64,000 bases of DNA, taken from NCBI RefSeq assembly GCF_000980815.1, contig NZ_CP011311.1, forward strand, positions 912,571 through 976,570, written 5' to 3'. This DNA comes from Corynebacterium camporealensis (GTDB lineage Bacteria > Actinomycetota > Actinomycetes > Mycobacteriales > Mycobacteriaceae). Made by a program: the position numbers and the translations under genes. The notes beneath the pieces were generated by a model. It did no database searches. It saw only the letters and a program-made list of their open reading frames with translations, and was not told the origin of the DNA. Within the stretch, counting starts at the first letter, position 1. Each line of letters begins with the position of its first letter. This document shows positions 52,942 through 61,519 of the stretch, in pieces.

Positions 52942-54183
52942 ATGGCTGAACAACGGTTGCGTGAACAAGAGGATGCCCCAAAGATTCCTAGGGAAATCTG
53001 GGTGATGGTCACCGCCGCGTTCATCATCGCGTTGGGCTACGGCATTATCGCGCCTTTGCTGCCGCAGTTCGTCGTCAGCTTTGATGTTTCCGTTGCCGCC
53101 GCCGGCCTGGTGGTCTCTATCTTTTCTGCCAGCCGACTGATCTTCGCCCCGGCGTCAGGTTCGCTCATCGATAGGCTGGGCTCACGGCGCGTTTATCTCA
53201 CCGGTCTTATGACCGTGGCTATTACCACGGGCTTGGTGGCAGCAGCACAAGAGTATTGGCACATTGTTGCCCTGCGTGCGCTGGCGGGCATTGGCTCGAC
53301 GATGTTTACTGTCTCTGCCATGGGCCTTATCGTGCGGATGGCCCCGCCGACGATTCGCGGTCGTTGTTCGGCCACCTATGCCACAGCATTCTTGCTGGGT
53401 AACGTCGCAGGTCCGGTACTGGGTGCGTCGTTGGCATTCTTGGGCTTTAGGCCGCCTTTTGTCATTTACGGTGTTGGTGTTGCGCTTGCCGCATTCGTGG
53501 TGTGGCTGTTGATGCCGCGCGATGATTCCGCAGTTCAGAAGAAGAGCCAGCAACCACCGATGAAGTTGGCGGAGGCCTGGAATGATACTGCTTTCCGTGC
53601 GGCGTTGACCTCGAACTTCGCCCAGGGCTGGATCAATATGGGCGTGCGTGTGTCGGTTCTGCCGTTGTTTGCTGCCGCGGTCTTTCACAACGGTGCAGCA
53701 GCTGCTGGTTTCGCGCTGGCGATTTTCGCAGCAGGTAATGCGGTCGTACTGCAGTTCTCTGGTCGCTGGGCAGATACCTTTGGGCGCCGTCCGCTCATCA
53801 TGATTGGCCTGACGGGCACCGCTATCTTTATGGGCTTGCTGGGCTTTGCCGATGCAGTGTGGTCGTTGCTGCTGGTCTCCGCACTGGCGGGGGCTGCCTC
53901 TGGTTTGATTAACCCGGCGCAGCAGGCAGCGATTGCCGATGTCATCGGTAATGAACGCTCCGGTGGCAAGGTCTTGTCGACTTTCCAGATGGGCGGTGAT
54001 TTCGGTCAGATCTGTGGACCGATCATCATTGGTGTGTTGGCGGATCTCTTTGGCTTCCGCGTGGCCTTTGGCGTCTGTGGTGCGATTGCGCTTATCGGCA
54101 TTGTCGCTTGGTTCTTTGGACGTGAGCCGCTGGAGGGAAAGACGGCGCGGCTGCGTCGTCTTCCGCGCAGAAAGAAAGCTTAG
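52942..54183 (+). CDS. MFS transporter (drug/sugar exporter type)
   Basis: The 413-residue protein has twelve helices. The loop 2-3 motif A reads GSLIDRLGSRRVYLTG, repeated in the second half as GRWADTFGRRPLIMIG. Helix 1 is WVMVTAAFIIALGYGIIAPLLP. It fits the DHA1-type exporters or YajR-like carriers. It ends with an arginine-rich tail. The TetR regulator overlaps its stop by 4 bp on the other strand, suggesting functional linkage. The ATG at 52942 removes an 18-residue upstream extension lacking support. Confidence 0.9.
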   Translation: MAEQRLREQEDAPKIPREIWVMVTAAFIIALGYGIIAPLLPQFVVSFDVSVAAAGLVVSIFSASRLIFAPASGSLIDRLGSRRVYLTGLMTVAITTGLVAAAQEYWHIVALRALAGIGSTMFTVSAMGLIVRMAPPTIRGRCSATYATAFLLGNVAGPVLGASLAFLGFRPPFVIYGVGVALAAFVVWLLMPRDDSAVQKKSQQPPMKLAEAWNDTAFRAALTSNFAQGWINMGVRVSVLPLFAAAVFHNGAAAAGFALAIFAAGNAVVLQFSGRWADTFGRRPLIMIGLTGTAIFMGLLGFADAVWSLLLVSALAGAASGLINPAQQAAIADVIGNERSGGKVLSTFQMGGDFGQICGPIIIGVLADLFGFRVAFGVCGAIALIGIVAWFFGREPLEGKTARLRRLPRRKKA

Positions 54184-54761
54184 GAATTTACCGCACCGCG
54201 CACCATGGCATGCAGTACGGTGCGCACGGTGTCGCGGTCGGCTCGGCCGGAGCTAATCAGGTCCGCGCCGCGCTGGATAGCCGAATCAATGATCGGTAGG
54301 GCAGCGGCGGGGTGCTGGCAGCCGGCCTCGACAAGCAAATTGCGAGCGATAGGGGCTAGGGCATCGTGGGCCTCGCGCACGCGTGGGTCTTGGAATGCTT
54401 CCGGGACATGCTGTGCGGCAATCATGAGCGGGCCGTGAGTCCCCTCGGCAAAGAGATCTACTGTTTCATTGACATAAGCCAGCAGGCGTTCGACGTTGTC
54501 ATCACCGGCTGCGTCGATGCCGCTATTAATCTGCTCAATCCACTTCGGGATGATGTCGAGCAGCAGCTGAACGATGAGATCCTTGCGGGATTTTACGTAG
54601 AGATACACGCTGGAGCGGGCCAGGCCGATGGCTTCGCCCACTTCAGCCAGCGTGGGAAGGGTTCCGCCAGAGGAGTTAATGAGCTCCTCGGCGGCGTCTA
54701 GCAGTGCACGATGTTGGGACGCGCGGTGTTCCTCAATCGAAGCGCCGGTAATTTTGGGCAT
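54180..54761 (-). CDS. TetR family transcriptional regulator
   Basis: The 193-residue protein has an N-terminal helix-turn-helix (about 18-62; GTLPTLAEVGEAIGLARSSVYLYVKSRKDL) typical of TetR, and a ligand-binding C-terminal domain of about 130 residues. It is convergent with the MFS gene (4-bp overlap) and downstream of the ABC exporter on its own strand. A perfect palindrome lies 45 bp before its start and may be its operator. Either neighbour could be the target; the ABC operon on the same strand is favoured by the operator position. Confidence 0.92.
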   Translation of the reverse strand: MPKITGASIEEHRASQHRALLDAAEELINSSGGTLPTLAEVGEAIGLARSSVYLYVKSRKDLIVQLLLDIIPKWIEQINSGIDAAGDDNVERLLAYVNETVDLFAEGTHGPLMIAAQHVPEAFQDPRVREAHDALAPIARNLLVEAGCQHPAAALPIIDSAIQRGADLISSGRADRDTVRTVLHAMVRGAVNS

Positions 54762-54805
54762 GACAGCTCCTTAGTTTTTAAGAGACGAACACTGCAGGAA
54801 TTCCC

Positions 54806-54818
54806 ATAGTTTAACTAT
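54806..54818. promoter_or_regulatory. Palindrome between ABC exporter and tetR, candidate operator
   Basis: ATAGTT-T-AACTAT is a perfect 13-bp palindrome in the 77-bp gap between the ABC ATPase stop and the tetR start. It suits autoregulation by a TetR dimer. Confidence 0.5.
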
Positions 54819-54838
54819 CGGACTGCATAAGACCTATT

Positions 54839-55528
54839 TTAGTCCGCCTGGAAGGCGGTAAGTTTGCCATCTTCCATTTGGAGAACACGATCACAGTGCT
54901 CCAGGATGGCCATATCGTGGCTGACCATGACGGTGGCCACGCCTTCTTCGTGGGATTCCTTCGCCAGCAGTTTGACGATTTCCTGCGAGCGGTTGGAATC
55001 CAGGGCGGCGGTTGGCTCATCGACAAGCAGCACGTCCGGGCCACTGACCAGGGCGCGGGCGATGCCGATGCGCTGACGCTCACCACCGGACAGCTTGCCC
55101 GGGCGGTGGTTGGCGCGGTGCGACATGCCCACTGCTTCGAGCAGCTCATCGTTGGACTTGCGGCCGCGCTGGCCCAGCAGGCGAGCAGCCAGTTCGAGCT
55201 GGTCACGAGCCTTCAACGAGGAAGGTAGGTTACCGGACTGGAAGACAAAGCCGATGTGCTCACGACGCACGCGGGCAAGTTCCTTGTCGTTCATGCGGGT
55301 CAGGTCCTCGCCACCCAAGGTGACGTTGCCGGACTGCGGGGTAGTCAATGCGCCCGCGACAGCCAGCAGAGTGGACTTACCGGAACCGGAAGGACCAACG
55401 ATGGCTACGAACTCGCCTGGCTCGATGCGCAGGTTGACGTTGTCGAGCGCGCGGACGGTGGAGTCGCCGTCGCCGAAAGTGACGTTGACGTCCTCGAGGT
55501 GCAATGCAGGTTGTGCGTGGTTGTTCAT
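54839..55528 (-). CDS. ABC transporter ATP-binding protein (MacB/LolD type)
   Basis: The 229-residue ATPase has Walker A GPSGSGKST, signature LSGGERQR and Walker B VLLVDEPTAAL, and the LolD/MacB-like phrase VFQSGNLPSSLKARDQLELA. It overlaps the permease gene by 4 bp, so both products are made together. Such pairs export lipids, peptides, haem or antibiotics, or transmit force; the substrate is unknown. Confidence 0.94.
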   Translation of the reverse strand: MNNHAQPALHLEDVNVTFGDGDSTVRALDNVNLRIEPGEFVAIVGPSGSGKSTLLAVAGALTTPQSGNVTLGGEDLTRMNDKELARVRREHIGFVFQSGNLPSSLKARDQLELAARLLGQRGRKSNDELLEAVGMSHRANHRPGKLSGGERQRIGIARALVSGPDVLLVDEPTAALDSNRSQEIVKLLAKESHEEGVATVMVSHDMAILEHCDRVLQMEDGKLTAFQAD

Positions 55529-56730
55529 CGGTTTTCTCCCAGCGCGGTCAGCGGGTTAGTACGGGTAACACGGATGGTGGCGACGGTGGCGCCGATGAGG
55601 CCGAAGACAAAGAGCATCAGCGAACCAGTAACCACTGGCATGAGCTCAGTGGAGTATGGCATCGGGGATGCCCCCAGGCCAGCACCGACTGCCAGAGCGA
55701 TAGCTACACCGATGGCGATGGAGATGATCAGCATGACGACGGCCTGACCCAGGCTGTCGCGCAGCAGGAAGCCCTTGGTTGCACCCATAGCGCGCATCAC
55801 CGCGATGTCACCGGAGCGCTGAATGGTCCAGACCAGGAAGAATGCACCGGTCACCAGAGCGGAGATGATGTAGAGGAACCACTCAATCATGGCCAGGGTC
55901 ATGGTCTCCGGACCGTAGCCCGGGGAGGACTGGAAGGACTCTTCCAGGGTGCGGGCATCAGTGCCGGACTGTGCGGAGACCTTTTCCATGTCCGGTTCAT
56001 TGCCGTCTTTGCCATTGAAGACGACGACGGAGACTTCGTTGTAGTTTTCATCGGCAGCTGCCTCGCCCGCACGTGCGCCGGCGTGGATTTCCTGCCAGAC
56101 ATCCATCGGCAGGTATGCGATGTCGACGTGGCCGAAGGAACGCTGGCCATCAGCGAAACCAGCGACGGTTAGTTCAGTTTCTAGGCGATCCATGGTGATG
56201 ACGTCGCCAATGGCGATGCCCTCATCTGCTAGGTCGCCGGACAGGACAACCTCACCCGGGGTCGGGGTTGGTTGGCCCGGGGTGCGCTCCTGCATTGCCG
56301 GCAGGGTGTCGCCCTCGATGGCGTCGCCCTCAGCACCCGGTGCCAGGAAGGAATCCGGATCCACGCCGACCAGAGTCAGGTCGACCGGGGCGCCGTCCTG
56401 GTTCTTGGCGTTAGCAATGGTCAGGTCCATACCGGTGGCCTCAGCCACGCCCTCGGCGTTAGCAACTTCGTTGATCTTGGATTCATCAACGATAGAACGG
56501 GTAAAAGCAGAATCAGTTTTAGTGCCTTCTTCGAAGGCGATACCCTGTGCGTTCATAGCCTTCAGGCCAGAAACACCGTCGTTAATCAGGCCTGCGGTCA
56601 GGCCCGAGATCATCACGATCAAAATGGACATCAGGGCAAGCACGATTCCCATCAACAGGAATCGGGTTTGGCGAAAATCATTTCGCGCCAAGCTAGGAAC
56701 ATGAGTTCTCCCAGACACTAGTTTGTGCAC
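55525..56730 (-). CDS. ABC transporter permease (FtsX/MacB type)
   Basis: The 401-residue protein has an N-terminal helix (FLLMGIVLALMSILIVMISGL), a large extracytoplasmic domain (about 50-260) and three C-terminal helices with AVMRAMGATKGFLLRDS and TRTNPLTALGENR, the conserved FtsX-like core. Four helices match type VII ABC exporters such as MacB, HrtB and LolC/E. The extracytoplasmic domain is acidic. It heads an operon with the ATPase and probably tetR; an 11-bp inverted repeat lies upstream. Confidence 0.92.
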   Translation of the reverse strand: MHKLVSGRTHVPSLARNDFRQTRFLLMGIVLALMSILIVMISGLTAGLINDGVSGLKAMNAQGIAFEEGTKTDSAFTRSIVDESKINEVANAEGVAEATGMDLTIANAKNQDGAPVDLTLVGVDPDSFLAPGAEGDAIEGDTLPAMQERTPGQPTPTPGEVVLSGDLADEGIAIGDVITMDRLETELTVAGFADGQRSFGHVDIAYLPMDVWQEIHAGARAGEAAADENYNEVSVVVFNGKDGNEPDMEKVSAQSGTDARTLEESFQSSPGYGPETMTLAMIEWFLYIISALVTGAFFLVWTIQRSGDIAVMRAMGATKGFLLRDSLGQAVVMLIISIAIGVAIALAVGAGLGASPMPYSTELMPVVTGSLMLFVFGLIGATVATIRVTRTNPLTALGENR

Positions 56731-56774
56731 TCCATCAGGCGTCGAGGTGGCCTGGAAACCTCACCGGGCACACG

Positions 56775-56819
56775 CTTATCGACGCAACGTCGTTATGTTA
56801 GCAACGCCGCGTCGATAAG
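56775..56819 (-). promoter_or_regulatory. Inverted repeat around the ABC-exporter promoter
   Basis: CTTATCGACGC (56775-56785) and GCGTCGATAAG (56809-56819) are perfect 11-bp arms 23 bp apart. On the minus strand the spacer contains TAACAT, a -10-like box for the permease gene at 56730. Binding at the arms could block or bend the promoter. It differs from the ATAGTT palindrome ahead of tetR. Confidence 0.45.
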
Positions 56820-56856
56820 TTCTAATCAGGGTCTTCTTAGGGGGTGTTCAGGTGTT

Positions 56857-58146
56857 TTAGGTCACTGCTCCAATCAATTCTGTGACGCAGAGATATACAA
56901 AAGCAACAGAAATAATGCCCATAAGAGTGTTGACGACCCAACCGTTGCGCCACTTCTTGGGCGTGTGTTTGGTGTTGAGTAGAACCAACAGTGTCAGGCC
57001 CAAGAAGGGCATGAAGAATGCGCCGAGCACACCATAAGCGATAATCAAACCGGTCGGACGCCCCAGCAGAAGCAGCAACATCGGTGGGAAGGTCAACCAC
57101 AAAAGGTAGAAGCGGTAGTAGGTGCCACCGACCTCAGTCTTCGGATCGTTTTCTGGCAGGTTGCGCAGGTGGCCCAAGTAGTCCGCGAACATCAAGCTCA
57201 CGCCATTCCACACGCCCAAGCAGGAAGAGAATGCTGCGGCAAAGAAGCCGACAATAAAGGCCTTCGACAACCAGGTTCCATAACGGGCTTCCAGCACGTC
57301 TGCCATGTCAACCAGGCCCTGGTCATTATCCGACACTGTGACGTTAGCGGTATAAAGCAACTCAGCGCCCAAAATCAGAGTGGAAACCACAAAAATGCCG
57401 GTCACGATGTACGCCACGGAATTGTCCAGTCGCATCACGCGCATCCATTTCGGTGCGTACCAGTTCTTCTCGCGCAACCAGTAACCGTAGGCGGCCAGCG
57501 TAATCGTGCCACCAACGCCACCGGCAATGGACAGTACATACACAAAAGAACCATCCGGCACCCGCGGCACGAGACCGTTAATGATCTCCGGCAGATTCGG
57601 CGCCGTAATCGCCGCAATACCCACCACGGTGACAAACATGACGCCCACCAAAATGGCAGTGAGCTTCTCAAACAGGCGATAACGCCCCAACCACGTCACG
57701 GTGAACACTGTCAGGCCAGTCAGAATGGCCCACATGTTCAAGCTGGTGCCAGGGAAGAGGGCGCTGAGCGCCAAACCCGTACCGGACATCGCCGCGGCAC
57801 CATAAACCAGTCCCCAAATCACGATGTACGGGGCGAAATACCACGTCGTCCACTTACCCAACTGGCGCCAACCGTGGAACATCGTGTGCCCAGTCGCCAA
57901 CGAGTAGCGACCCGCACCTTCCACCAACACAATCTTCATAATCGTGCCAACGATGACCGCCCACAACAACGTGTAGCCAAAGCGCTGGCCCGCAATCATC
58001 GTTGCAACCAGGTCGGCGGCACCCACACCAGTAGCCGCCGCCACCAAACCCGGACCCACCAGCGTCCAACGAATCTTCTTCTGACCTTCCTCCACCGGAA
58101 CCGCATCCGACGCAGTAGAGGCAGGTTGTACATTCTCTCCTGACAT
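56857..58146 (-). CDS. Nramp-related transporter lacking the canonical metal motifs
   Basis: The 429-residue protein has eleven hydrophobic segments in the Nramp arrangement. Classical Nramp metal ligands are DPGN in helix 1 and MPH in helix 6. Here helix 1 reads TGVGAADLVATM and helix 6 reads GGVGGTITLAAYGYW, so the Asp-Asn and Met ligands are absent. Nramp-related Mg or non-metal carriers show such losses. Divalent transition-metal import should therefore not be assumed. It is divergent from the ornithine-cyclodeaminase gene with 252 bp between. Confidence 0.85.
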   Translation of the reverse strand: MSGENVQPASTASDAVPVEEGQKKIRWTLVGPGLVAAATGVGAADLVATMIAGQRFGYTLLWAVIVGTIMKIVLVEGAGRYSLATGHTMFHGWRQLGKWTTWYFAPYIVIWGLVYGAAAMSGTGLALSALFPGTSLNMWAILTGLTVFTVTWLGRYRLFEKLTAILVGVMFVTVVGIAAITAPNLPEIINGLVPRVPDGSFVYVLSIAGGVGGTITLAAYGYWLREKNWYAPKWMRVMRLDNSVAYIVTGIFVVSTLILGAELLYTANVTVSDNDQGLVDMADVLEARYGTWLSKAFIVGFFAAAFSSCLGVWNGVSLMFADYLGHLRNLPENDPKTEVGGTYYRFYLLWLTFPPMLLLLLGRPTGLIIAYGVLGAFFMPFLGLTLLVLLNTKHTPKKWRNGWVVNTLMGIISVAFVYLCVTELIGAVT

Positions 58147-58355
58147 TGTCGCCTCCTTAGTATGTAATGCAGGTCACTTTACTCCGGAAAGTAGCTGAAT
58201 GTAGCTATTTCTACAAAAGAACAGAAAACACCAGGAGAGTGGATTGATATCCGTTCTAATTACGCTGACCGCACAAGTTGCAGAGGGATATGTGCCCTGT
58301 CACTACTGGCGTCCTCGGGTGCCGTAGCGTGTTAGGTATCGAACACGAGCCGAAT

Positions 58356-58377
58356 CGGAACCTTTCTCAAGGTTCCG
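58356..58377 (+). promoter_or_regulatory. Inverted repeat ahead of the cyclodeaminase operon
   Basis: Perfect 9-bp arms CGGAACCTT and AAGGTTCCG surround a 4-nt loop. The element ends 21 bp before the ATG, just ahead of GAGGAG. It could be a repressor site or an RNA hairpin near the ribosome site. No T-run follows, so it is not a terminator. Confidence 0.55.
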
Positions 58378-58398
58378 TCGACCACGAGGAGTAACCAG

Positions 58399-59337
58399 AT
58401 GACCTTGCACACAATTGGAGCTGACGAACTGTTTGAGTTGGTATCGCCTGCGCAGGCGGTGCAGGCGTTGCGTGATGCGCTGCGGGAAGGCTTTGACCCT
58501 GCAGAAGACAGTGAGCGGTCCTCGGTTCCTCTGCACAAGGGCGAGATGCTGCTGATGCCTTCGTCGTTGCCGCAGGCTTCCGGCGTCAAGGTCCTGACTG
58601 TTGCACCGGATGAGCCGGGCCGTGAGCTGCCGCGAATCCAGGGCCAATACTTGCTTTTCGATGGCCCGACCTCCGCACCAATTGCCATTATCGACGGTGC
58701 AGCCATGACTAATCTGCGCACCCCGGCGCTGTCGCTGGCGGGCATCTACGGTCCGTTGATTGCGCGTGCGGAAAAGAAGAACGAGGGCCTCAAGGTCGCT
58801 ATCTTCGGCACTGGTCCGCAGGGGCAGTATCACGAGCACACCGTGCGTGACGTGCTCAAAGACTATGCTGAGCCTACTTTTACCTTCATCAGCCGCACCC
58901 AGCCGGAAGGCTTGGACAATTGGGCGGAGGCTGGCTCCGATGATGCCAAGGCAGCGCTTGCCGATGCCGACCTCATCCTGTGCGCCACCACCGCACCGGA
59001 GCCGATCCTTGGCGCAGATGACGTGGCCGAGGACGCCATCATCGTGGCGCTGGGCTCCCATTACCCAGATGCACGTGAGCTTTCCGGCGAACTGGTTGCC
59101 AGCGCACAGGTCATCATCGAAGACCGCGGTGCCGCCGAGCGTGAAGCCGGTGACGTCGTCATGGCAGTTGAAGAAGGCCTGTTGAGCTTCGACGACACCT
59201 ACCTCTTCAAAGACGTTGCTGCTGACAAGGTCGATCTGGATCTGAACAAGCGCATCATCTTCAAAACCACCGGCATGCCGTGGGAAGACCTTGCGCTGGC
59301 CTACGCTGCTTACCAGGCGCGCGAGGAGAACAACTAA
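58399..59337 (+). CDS. Ornithine cyclodeaminase/mu-crystallin family protein
   Basis: The 312-residue protein has the family core: MTNLRTPALSLAGI (substrate-binding Arg region) and the NAD(P)-binding IFGTGPQGQYH. Members deaminate and cyclise ornithine, reduce cyclic imines or dehydrogenate amino acids. GAGGAG precedes the ATG. Its stop overlaps the start of the next gene (TAATG), so the two enzymes are coupled; together they suggest catabolism or recycling of a D- or cyclic amino acid. Confidence 0.9.
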   Translation: MTLHTIGADELFELVSPAQAVQALRDALREGFDPAEDSERSSVPLHKGEMLLMPSSLPQASGVKVLTVAPDEPGRELPRIQGQYLLFDGPTSAPIAIIDGAAMTNLRTPALSLAGIYGPLIARAEKKNEGLKVAIFGTGPQGQYHEHTVRDVLKDYAEPTFTFISRTQPEGLDNWAEAGSDDAKAALADADLILCATTAPEPILGADDVAEDAIIVALGSHYPDARELSGELVASAQVIIEDRGAAEREAGDVVMAVEEGLLSFDDTYLFKDVAADKVDLDLNKRIIFKTTGMPWEDLALAYAAYQAREENN

Positions 59338-60590
59338 TGCATGTTGCAGTAGTCGGCGGTGGCATCATCGGCATGGCCACCGCATATGAATTGCTTGGCG
59401 ATGGCCACGAGGTCACCCTGCTCGAAGCCGGCGAGCTGGGCCAAGAAGCCACCCACGGAAACGCCGCCAAGATTGCGCTAGGCGAGTGCGCCCCGGTCCC
59501 CGCGCCGGGCGTGGTCCTCCAAGGCTTGAAGTGGATGACCCAAGAAGATTCCCCGCTGGCCATCCACCCGCGCTTTAGCCCTTCCTATCTGAAGTTCCTC
59601 GCGCGCATGGCGTTGGCCTGCAATAACCGCGCTTTCCGACGCGGTCTTGAGCTTCACCTCGACCTAGTCAGTGACGCCTGCGAAAGCCTGGACAACTACC
59701 AGTCCGAAGGTATGGACTTCGAGATGCACTCCCGTGGTCTCATTACTGTCTTCGAGGATGAAGAACATCTCCAGACTCAAAAGGACATCCTGCCGGTCTG
59801 GGAGAAGTTCGGCTACGAACCACGTGTGCTCACTGGCGATGAGGTCTTCGAGGTCGAACCTGCACTGGCCACACGCGCCGAGTATGCGGTCTATTCGCCG
59901 GAGGATCGTCAGCTACACCCGGATACGTTGACGGCGGCGTTGCGCAAGGGCATCGCAAAGCGTGGCGGCACCATCAAAGAGCACTCACCAGTCACCGGCT
60001 TCAAGCACACCGACAACAAGGTCTCCGCCGTGGTAACGACGACGGAGGAAATATCTGTCGATGCCGTCGTGCTTGCCCCGGGCTTAGCGCTGACCGAACT
60101 GTCCTCCAAAGCAGGGCAGCGGGTGCCGGTCTTTTCCGGTAAAGGCTACAGCGTGGATTACCGACTCGATGACGTTGAGCTATCCCGGACTATCACGCTC
60201 GCCGAACCACATATGGTGCTCACTCAGCTCGACGACTTCATTCGTGTTGCCGGCACCATGGAATTCGGTGCGAAAGACAACTCACTGAACCCAGTGCGTA
60301 TTGATGCCCTGCGCCGCGGCGCGCGTCTTTTCATTAAGGACTGGCCCTCCGGAAGGGAAGGCGAGTTCCGCCAGTGGGCAGGCTCCCGACCCATGACCGC
60401 CGACGGCGTGCCAATCATCGGCCAACTCAAGAAGGTTCCCAATGTCTATGTCGGCGGCGGCCACGGCATGCTGGGCCTGACCATGGGACCGGGCACCGGC
60501 AAAATCCTCGCCGACATGATTGCCGGAAGAAAGACCCGATTAAGTGATGATCGGCTTAAACTCATTTCTCCGAACCGGTTTAGGTTTTAG
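59337..60590 (+). CDS. FAD-dependent D-amino acid dehydrogenase-like oxidoreductase
   Basis: The 417-residue DAO-family flavoprotein has an N-terminal VAVVGGGIIGMATAYEL dinucleotide fold, GNAAKIALGECAPVPAPGVV resembling the DadA substrate loop, and C-terminal GGGHGMLGLTMGPGTGKILA. It is closest in layout to DadA, which oxidises D-amino acids and passes electrons to the respiratory chain. It starts at the A of the preceding stop (TAATG). Its end overlaps the NaeI-like endonuclease gene by 4 bp on the opposite strand. Confidence 0.91.
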   Translation: MHVAVVGGGIIGMATAYELLGDGHEVTLLEAGELGQEATHGNAAKIALGECAPVPAPGVVLQGLKWMTQEDSPLAIHPRFSPSYLKFLARMALACNNRAFRRGLELHLDLVSDACESLDNYQSEGMDFEMHSRGLITVFEDEEHLQTQKDILPVWEKFGYEPRVLTGDEVFEVEPALATRAEYAVYSPEDRQLHPDTLTAALRKGIAKRGGTIKEHSPVTGFKHTDNKVSAVVTTTEEISVDAVVLAPGLALTELSSKAGQRVPVFSGKGYSVDYRLDDVELSRTITLAEPHMVLTQLDDFIRVAGTMEFGAKDNSLNPVRIDALRRGARLFIKDWPSGREGEFRQWAGSRPMTADGVPIIGQLKKVPNVYVGGGHGMLGLTMGPGTGKILADMIAGRKTRLSDDRLKLISPNRFRF

Positions 60591-61507
60591 CGGTTAGGAA
60601 CATTTGGCGCAGCGATGACTGGGTCCTCCGGCGTCGCGCGCCGATAGGGTTGACCGTCGATGAGAGTGAACGGTGCTTCATCTGTGGGTTCCCAAGGGAC
60701 GATTCGTACGGCAACAGAATCACCGTCGTGCGGAATCGGAAGATCAAGGTCTTCAGCTATGAGCTGATGCATCTTGTAGTCGCCCAAGATGATAATGCCT
60801 TCTGGTCGAAGAATAGAGCGTGATCCACCATTGGAGCGGACTCTCTTCATGTAGTCCTTTTGCTGGGCTACGGTTGCGACGATGCCGCGAGGAATAATCT
60901 CGCCCTGGGCAACACGGAATAGCTCGTTCAAGCGTTTCTGCCCGGACTTTTGGTCGAGTACTCGATCTCGGGTTTCTTTGGACAATTGCAGCAATGTGTT
61001 GGGTGGAAGTGGTGCATCGTAATGCAGCCACGAAATCGAGGAACGCCCAGCTGCAGAAATCGATCTCTTGCGATCGCGATTGCCGCCCTTAGTCAGAATT
61101 TCATCGGTCAGGCGAGCGAACCCAACACGAAATGTCGCTGACTCATCGTTGGCATGGCAGAGCATCCCGTGGTGGCCAATGGCCTCCATCGGGATCATCC
61201 AACCGAAAGGCATTTTCGAGTACTTGCAGTCAACCTCGTAGCCAGCAATTTCGTAGTCCATCCACTTGCCATCGTTGATGAAGCCATCGAATTCGCGTCG
61301 AATATTGATCTCCACGATGGAACCAAGGTGGGCGGATTCAGTCTTGCTCAACTGTGAGATTGAATAGCGTCCAGTGTTTTGTCCGTCATTAATCTGGTCA
61401 AAGGACTCACGAAAGACTCGAGCTAGGCGAGTACCATCTGGGTCTTCTTCCCGAAAGGCTTTGATGAGTACCTGAGGGCCGTTTGCTGGTTCATGAACGA
61501 TGTCCAC
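60587..61507 (-). CDS. NaeI-like type IIE restriction endonuclease
   Basis: The 306-residue protein is about the length of R.NaeI. GSIVEINIRREF supplies a Glu, and YEVDCKYSK supplies the D-x-K of the PD-(D/E)XK site, the spacing known for NaeI. The C-terminal half matches a DNA-binding (CAP-like) domain in NaeI. NaeI cuts GCCGGC and needs a second site as effector; the same target is inferred here. The GTG start follows AGGAG that overlaps the methylase stop, so methylase translation leads. AT-richer than neighbours, consistent with acquisition. Confidence 0.85.
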   Translation of the reverse strand: MDIVHEPANGPQVLIKAFREEDPDGTRLARVFRESFDQINDGQNTGRYSISQLSKTESAHLGSIVEINIRREFDGFINDGKWMDYEIAGYEVDCKYSKMPFGWMIPMEAIGHHGMLCHANDESATFRVGFARLTDEILTKGGNRDRKRSISAAGRSSISWLHYDAPLPPNTLLQLSKETRDRVLDQKSGQKRLNELFRVAQGEIIPRGIVATVAQQKDYMKRVRSNGGSRSILRPEGIIILGDYKMHQLIAEDLDLPIPHDGDSVAVRIVPWEPTDEAPFTLIDGQPYRRATPEDPVIAAPNVPNR

Positions 61508-61519
61508 GAGTAAATTCTC

